A stretch of DNA of 26,775 bases, taken from positions 1 to 26,775 of the IMG/VR virus record IMGVR_UViG_3300020141_000342; one strand, written 5' to 3'. The position numbers and the translations under genes are program-made. The DNA is from a virus. The notes under the pieces are model-generated. The model was not told the DNA's origin, made no database searches, and worked only from the letters and a program-made list of their open reading frames with translations. Of this stretch, positions 22,022 to 26,775 are shown piece by piece (position 1 is the stretch's first letter; every line of letters begins with the position of its first letter).

Positions 22022-22410
22022 TGAGCAATGAACTTGATAAATTTTTAAACATCGCCGCCGGCGAAACTCTTCCGGCTGTGATTGAAAAGAAAATTACTAC
22101 ACAAGCAAATGCAGACTTTGAGTTTGCTCGTGAGAATATGATGGAAGTCATTAATAAAGGGCAAGAAGCGCTCTTCGATCTGATGGATGTGGCAAAACAA
22201 AGTCAACACCCAAGAGCATATGAAGTGCTTGCTGGAATGATGAACACTATGATTGGAGCGAGCAAAGATCTTCTCGATTTACAAGTCAAGAAGAAAAAAC
22301 TGATGGAAGATGATCCAACTGCCACTGCACAACAAGTCACAAACAATCTCTTTGTCGGATCCACTGCAGAATTACAGAAATATTTAAAGCATCATAAAGA
22401 TGGCGAGTGA
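22021..22410 (+). CDS. 16: Terminase small subunit gp16 (129 aa)
   Basis: Assigned mainly by position between gp15 and gp17, and by a helical build with a central region around NMMEVINKGQEALFDLMDVA and YEVLAGMMNTMIGASKDLLD. This matches the coiled-coil core of small terminases. It is shorter than T4 gp16 (about 164). It should form a ring that binds DNA ends and stimulates the gp17 ATPase. The gp17 start lies 11 nt inside its end, so production of the two subunits is linked. Confidence 0.85.
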   Translation: MSNELDKFLNIAAGETLPAVIEKKITTQANADFEFARENMMEVINKGQEALFDLMDVAKQSQHPRAYEVLAGMMNTMIGASKDLLDLQVKKKKLMEDDPTATAQQVTNNLFVGSTAELQKYLKHHKDGE

Positions 22411-24073
22411 AAATTACTTAGGTAATCCTCGGTTAAAAAGAGCCGATACAAAAGTCGAGTATACTCCTGAGCAAGTTGCTGAGTATATCAAGTGCTCTGA
22501 GGATCCAATCTACTTCATCTTAACTTACTGTAAGATTGTCAACATCGACAAGGGTCTAATCATGTTCCCGCTCTGGGAATTTCAGAAAGAAATGATCCTT
22601 GCATTCGAAGAGAATCGATTTGTCATCTGTAAGATGCCTCGTCAGGTTGGTAAGACAACGACTGTTGCCGCTTACTTGCTTTGGAAGATCGTATTTAACG
22701 AAGAATACTCGATCGCTATTCTTGCTAACAAAGACAGACAAGCTCGAGAAATCCTTGGTCGTATTCAGTTGATGTTCGAGCATCTTCCGAAGTGGCTTCA
22801 AATGGGTGTGACTGAATGGAATAAAGGTAACATTAAGCTCGAGAACGGATCTGAAATCCTTGCTTCTGCTACTTCGTCTTCTGCGATTCGTGGTACTTCT
22901 CAGAACATGGTCTACCTCGATGAGTTTGCCTTCGTTCCGACCAATATTCAAGACGAGTTTTTTGCTTCGGTTTATCCTACCATTTCATCTGGTCAAAGTT
23001 CGAAGGTTCTGATTACTTCGACACCGAACGGTATGAACATGTTCTATCGTATCTGGACAGAGTCTGAAGAAGGTCGTAATGCTTATGCTCGAGTCGATGT
23101 GCACTGGTCACAGATTCCAGGCCGTGACGAAGCATGGAGAGAACAGACGATCAGCAACACGTCTGAAGATCAGTTCAGACAAGAATATGAGTGTGAGTTC
23201 CTCGGATCTTCGAACACTCTCATTCATCCTACCAAACTTCGTAACATGGTCTATAAACAACCGATTGCTCAGGCAGACGGTGGATTGAAGATCTACGAAG
23301 AACCAGAGAAAGATACAATTTATGCAATTGTAGTTGATACTGCTCGAGGAGCCGGAGCCGACTATTCTGCTTTCATTGTCGTCAATGTATCGACGATGCC
23401 ATATCGACAAGTCGCCGCATTTCGAAACAATCTAATATCTCCGTTGATATATCCAAACATTATCTACGGTGCCGCAGTAAAATATAATGATGCACTCGTT
23501 CTCGTCGAAACAAATGATATCGGTCAGCAAGTCGCAGATATTCTGCACTATGATCTTGAATATGACGGAGTTCTGGTGACTGCCAATAACGGTAGAACAG
23601 GACAAAGTTTATCAGGCGGTTTTGCTACTACTACACATTATGGCGTGAAAACATCAAAACAAGTCAAGAGAATTGGTTGTGCCACGTTAAAGACTCTTGT
23701 CGAGGCTGATAAGTTCTTAATCTATGATTATGATACTATCTATGAGTTGAGCCGTTTCTCACTCAAGAACACTCTGAAAGGAAATCAGTCTTACGAAGCT
23801 GAAGATGGAAATGATGATATGGCGATGTGTTGTGTTCTTTTTGCCTGGTTAACAACTCAACCATATCTGAAAGAAATTACAAATATCGATATTCGTATGC
23901 AAATTTACGAGCAAAATGAAAAGATGCTCGAGCAACAAATGCTACCATTCGGTCTCATGAGTACAGGTGATGATGTACATGACGAAGAAGTCAATGAATC
24001 GTTGTTTGATGGTGGTCCAAGAGATGATTTTTGGGTAGCACAAAAGCGAGGGTTTTTTGAAGGAAACTTTTAA
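22400..24073 (+). CDS. 17: Terminase large subunit gp17 (557 aa)
   Basis: ATPase domain: Walker A PRQVGKTT (80-87, the Q-L/V-G-K-T form of T4), Walker B VYLDEF (171-176, catalytic E175), and coupling motif TSTPNG (206-211). RNase H-like nuclease domain: D313 in VVDTARGAGADYS, E370 in VLVETND and D472/D473 in NDDMAM form the metal site. Length is a little below T4 gp17 (about 610). The protein pumps DNA into the prohead and cuts concatemers. All key residues are present, so it should be active. A 113-nt gap with a late promoter separates it from gp18. Confidence 0.96.
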   Translation: MASENYLGNPRLKRADTKVEYTPEQVAEYIKCSEDPIYFILTYCKIVNIDKGLIMFPLWEFQKEMILAFEENRFVICKMPRQVGKTTTVAAYLLWKIVFNEEYSIAILANKDRQAREILGRIQLMFEHLPKWLQMGVTEWNKGNIKLENGSEILASATSSSAIRGTSQNMVYLDEFAFVPTNIQDEFFASVYPTISSGQSSKVLITSTPNGMNMFYRIWTESEEGRNAYARVDVHWSQIPGRDEAWREQTISNTSEDQFRQEYECEFLGSSNTLIHPTKLRNMVYKQPIAQADGGLKIYEEPEKDTIYAIVVDTARGAGADYSAFIVVNVSTMPYRQVAAFRNNLISPLIYPNIIYGAAVKYNDALVLVETNDIGQQVADILHYDLEYDGVLVTANNGRTGQSLSGGFATTTHYGVKTSKQVKRIGCATLKTLVEADKFLIYDYDTIYELSRFSLKNTLKGNQSYEAEDGNDDMAMCCVLFAWLTTQPYLKEITNIDIRMQIYEQNEKMLEQQMLPFGLMSTGDDVHDEEVNESLFDGGPRDDFWVAQKRGFFEGNF

Positions 24074-24091
24074 TATCAAATTAAATATACG

Positions 24092-24129
24092 ATTAATTGG
24101 GGTTTTATGAACAAATGCCCTAATTTAAT
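24092..24129 (+). terminator. Imperfect hairpin after gp17
   Basis: ATTAATTGGGG (24092-24102) pairs with CCCTAATTTAAT (24118-24129) over 11 bp with one bulge and one G-U pair, around a 15-nt loop. No T-run follows, so it may be an RNA-processing or stability element instead of a terminator. Confidence 0.3.
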
Positions 24130-24134
24130 GAAGT

Positions 24135-24142
24135 TATAAATA
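24135..24142 (+). promoter_or_regulatory. Late promoter box TATAAATA for the tail sheath gene
   Basis: Perfect consensus, 44 nt before the gp18 ATG. The gene also has a strong AGGGAG ribosome site (24176-24181). An own late promoter agrees with the large amount of sheath protein needed. Confidence 0.75.
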
Positions 24143-24186
24143 AAGTAAATGCAACTTACATGACTAACCTTTAAAGGGAGATAACA

Positions 24187-26775
24187 ATGGCGTTTCAAGT
24201 CAGCCCAGGAATCAATGTTTCCGAAATTGATCTTACAACAACTGTTCCGGCACTTGCGACTACGGTCGGCGGTTTCGGCGGAGTATTTCGTTGGGGACCA
24301 GTCGGAAAGTTCGTTCTTGTAGATTCAGAAAATACACTCGCAAATCGCTTCGGTAAACCGACCTCGGACAACTACGAAACGTTCTATACAGCAGCAAACT
24401 TCCTTTCTTATGGAAATGCTTTGTATGTTTCGCGTGCCGCGAATACAACAGGTTTCTCTAATACAGCGACTGTTACGCTTAGTAGTAATACTACGCTTGC
24501 CACATCAAACGGCGCGGCCCTTGGCCTTACAGTTGGTAATCGCGTACAAGGCGATGGCATTCCCGATGATACCTTCGTTACAGCGGTTTCCAATACCACT
24601 ACTACTATTTCGAGAGCAGCTACTACAAGCGCTTCTGCGGTTCTTTCATTCTTTGCGAACACTACGACTCTCTCTGCTTATGCTGGTGATACAGCTGCAG
24701 TCGTTGCATCAAACGTCGTAGTAAGAAACTCTGAAGAATTCGAAAACAAAGGTGCAGCGAATGCAACTTTCACTGGAACAGAGTTTGTAGCTCGTTATCC
24801 TGGTGCACTCGGTAACTCTCTCAAAGTTTCAATGTGCGACAGCGATAGACAATACGCTGAAACAATTACATTCGAAACTAATACTTCTTACGGTTCGACT
24901 ACTGCAAACACATATGCTCTTGCAGATCTTACCTCAGCTTCTATATCGATTGCAGTCGGCAGCAATACAGCTAACGTTGTCTTCGTATGGTCTAATGACG
25001 ATTTCGCAGATCGCGTAGCCAATTCCGGAATAGCACGCGCAGTTGGATCGAATGGTGTATCAGCTAACTTTATCTCTCTTGCAACCGCAAATACACTCTT
25101 TACGAATGGCGACGCAGTATGGTATGCAAAGGGAACATCTTCGACTGCGAATAGCATTCAAGGTTTATCAGAAGGTACATCGTACTTCATTACTGGAGCG
25201 AATACAACCGGCTTTACTCTCTCGCTAACATCTGGCGGAGCAAACGTTGCTATCTCGAATGGCGCAGCCAACTCTGTTGTTTATTTTACAAAACAATCAG
25301 CGACTGATCTTGGTCTTACTCTTGCAGAAGCTCGTCTTGCAGTGACTGCAGTCAGAGACAAAATCACTGTTGGCGATTATATCGAAGTTGGTAATACTTC
25401 TATCGGTAAGCAGAACATGAAGGTCACTTCAGAGGGTGCGCAGGCCGATGACGGTACGAACATCTACTTCAACATCGTTTTCGATTCAACTTGGAACAAG
25501 TCGACTAACTTTAGCGATACTTCACTGAAGCGTCAATGGGAATACTTCAATACTGTAGATTCTGCTCCAGGTGTGTCTCAAGCAATGACAAACTCTGGTC
25601 GTGCTATTAAAGACGAAGTTTCAGTTGTTGTAGTCGACGAAGATGGTCTAATCAGCGGAACACCTGGTCAAGTCCTTGAAATCTACCAAAACCTTTCGCG
25701 CGCTACTGATGCCAAGAAAGAAGATGGTACGACTAACTACTATAAGACAGCGATCAACGACTTCTCACGTTGGATTTGGGCTACAAACGATCGCTCGGGT
25801 GCGGCTTCGAATACTCTCTCAACCGTTGCTAACTCGACCAATACGACGACTTATACGAAGTCATTCGTTCGCGGAACAGACGGCGCGACAGAAAGTACTG
25901 TTTCAATGGCAGCAGTTGGTGCTGCATACGATCTCTTCGCAGATGCAAGTACAGTCGATGTTTCTCTTATTCTTCAAGGGAAAGCAATCGGAACAAACGA
26001 CGTTCAGTTAGCTAACTATCTGATCGACAACATTGCAGAAGTTCGTAAGGATTGCGTAGTGTTCGTTTCTCCAGCATATTCTGACGTTGTAGGTATCACT
26101 ACAGAAAACGCACAAGCTCAGAACATCGTAGATTTCAGAAATCTTCTGCGTAATACTTCATATGCATTCCTCGATTCTGGTTACAAGTATCAGTACGACA
26201 AGTATGCGGACGTATATCGCTACATTCCATTGAACGGAGATATTGCTGGTATTACTGCTCGGAGTGATAGCCTGAAAGATCCTTGGTTCTCTCCTGCTGG
26301 ATTTACTCGCGGTCAAATTAAAAACCTCGTGAAGTTGGCATTCAGCCCTGGAAAAACTGAAAGAGATCTTCTGTATAAGAATGATGTCAATCCAATCGTG
26401 ACATTCCCAGGTCAAGGCACAGTACTCTACGGAGATAAGACTCTCCTCGGTCGTGCAAGTGCATTCGATCGTATTAACGTACGTCGCTTGTTTATTGTTC
26501 TTGAAAAGGCGATTGCCACAGCTTCAAACTCTACTCTGTTTGAATTCAATGATGACTTCACAAGATCACAGTTTGTAAATCTAGTTGAACCATATCTTCG
26601 CGACGTTCAAGGTCGTCGTGGAATCTTTGACTTCCGCGTGGTTTGCGACGAGACGAATAATACTGCTGAAGTAATCGACAGCAATCGCTTTGTTGGAGAC
26701 ATCTACATTAAGCCTGCTAAGTCGATCAACTTCATTCAGCTAAACTTCGTCGCCGTCAGATCTGGTGTCGAGTTC
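24187..26775 (+). CDS. 18: Tail sheath protein gp18 (863 aa seen, C-terminal end beyond window)
   Basis: The frame is open from ATG 24187 to the last base. The start FQVSPGINVSEIDLTTTVPA is the classic gp18 N terminus. The C-terminal part (KDPWFSPAGFTRGQIKNL, VNPIVTFPGQGTVLYGDKTL, AFDRINVRRLFIVLEKAI, IYIKPAKSINFIQLNFVAVR) is the conserved sheath core that contacts the tail tube, so only a few residues are probably missing. It is clearly longer than T4 gp18 (659). The extra length lies in Thr/Asn/Ser-rich insertions at about 90-165 and 225-380, including a VGNRVQGDGIPDDTFVTAV module. These are probably surface domains. The protein forms the contractile sheath. Confidence 0.95.
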   Translation, partial: MAFQVSPGINVSEIDLTTTVPALATTVGGFGGVFRWGPVGKFVLVDSENTLANRFGKPTSDNYETFYTAANFLSYGNALYVSRAANTTGFSNTATVTLSSNTTLATSNGAALGLTVGNRVQGDGIPDDTFVTAVSNTTTTISRAATTSASAVLSFFANTTTLSAYAGDTAAVVASNVVVRNSEEFENKGAANATFTGTEFVARYPGALGNSLKVSMCDSDRQYAETITFETNTSYGSTTANTYALADLTSASISIAVGSNTANVVFVWSNDDFADRVANSGIARAVGSNGVSANFISLATANTLFTNGDAVWYAKGTSSTANSIQGLSEGTSYFITGANTTGFTLSLTSGGANVAISNGAANSVVYFTKQSATDLGLTLAEARLAVTAVRDKITVGDYIEVGNTSIGKQNMKVTSEGAQADDGTNIYFNIVFDSTWNKSTNFSDTSLKRQWEYFNTVDSAPGVSQAMTNSGRAIKDEVSVVVVDEDGLISGTPGQVLEIYQNLSRATDAKKEDGTTNYYKTAINDFSRWIWATNDRSGAASNTLSTVANSTNTTTYTKSFVRGTDGATESTVSMAAVGAAYDLFADASTVDVSLILQGKAIGTNDVQLANYLIDNIAEVRKDCVVFVSPAYSDVVGITTENAQAQNIVDFRNLLRNTSYAFLDSGYKYQYDKYADVYRYIPLNGDIAGITARSDSLKDPWFSPAGFTRGQIKNLVKLAFSPGKTERDLLYKNDVNPIVTFPGQGTVLYGDKTLLGRASAFDRINVRRLFIVLEKAIATASNSTLFEFNDDFTRSQFVNLVEPYLRDVQGRRGIFDFRVVCDETNNTAEVIDSNRFVGDIYIKPAKSINFIQLNFVAVRSGVEF

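Noticed and set aside
24108-24140. Ten-codon frame before the sheath gene
   Set aside because: No ribosome site; it lies in the hairpin and promoter region and looks like chance.

Overview
The window is a piece of a T4-like contractile-tailed phage (myovirus) genome. The proof is the run gp13-gp14-gp15-gp16-gp17-gp18 (neck, tail completion, terminase, tail sheath) in T4 order at 19715-26775, and repeated copies of the T4-type late promoter box TATAAATA in front of genes or gene groups. Collagen-like fibres, 2OG-Fe(II) oxygenases and a lipid desaturase are typical of marine T4-like phages, above all cyanophages. The host cannot be read from the sequence, so 'marine, possibly cyanobacterial' is an inference.

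Layout. 1-3553: the 3' end of an upstream gene and a series of tail-fibre or virion surface proteins. 3566-4394: a GIY-YIG homing endonuclease with a hairpin/late-promoter control region, plus a small coiled-coil protein. 4447-9057: a 1536-residue fibre made of four collagen-like Gly-X-Y blocks. 9057-9872: a glycine-rich, G+C-rich probable adhesin. 10012-12639: another fibre-type protein and a protein built of decapeptide repeats. 12662-17695: a plus-strand block of probable modification and metabolic genes (prolyl-4-hydroxylase-type oxygenase, two paralogous unknowns, a Skp1-type GlcNAc-transferase-like enzyme, two small unknowns, a fatty acid desaturase, a second oxygenase). 17717-19629: a minus-strand block of three genes (2OG oxygenase, glycosyltransferase, DUF6445-type oxygenase). 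19661-19681: a symmetric divergent late promoter. 19715 to the end: the neck-terminase-sheath module; the sheath gene runs off the window.

The most interesting idea is that the enzymes between the fibres and the neck genes modify the fibres after translation. Four genes look like 2OG-Fe(II) oxygenases and two like glycosyltransferases. One oxygenase is P4H-like and one glycosyltransferase resembles the family that puts GlcNAc on hydroxyproline of eukaryotic Skp1. They sit directly downstream of a Pro-rich repeat protein and a collagen-like fibre rich in Gly-X-Thr. This would be a phage hydroxylation-plus-glycosylation pathway for virion fibres. It is inferred from gene content and position, not shown.

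I saw no tRNA or rRNA gene, CRISPR array, insertion sequence or integrase. No non-coding stretch exceeds 300 bases.
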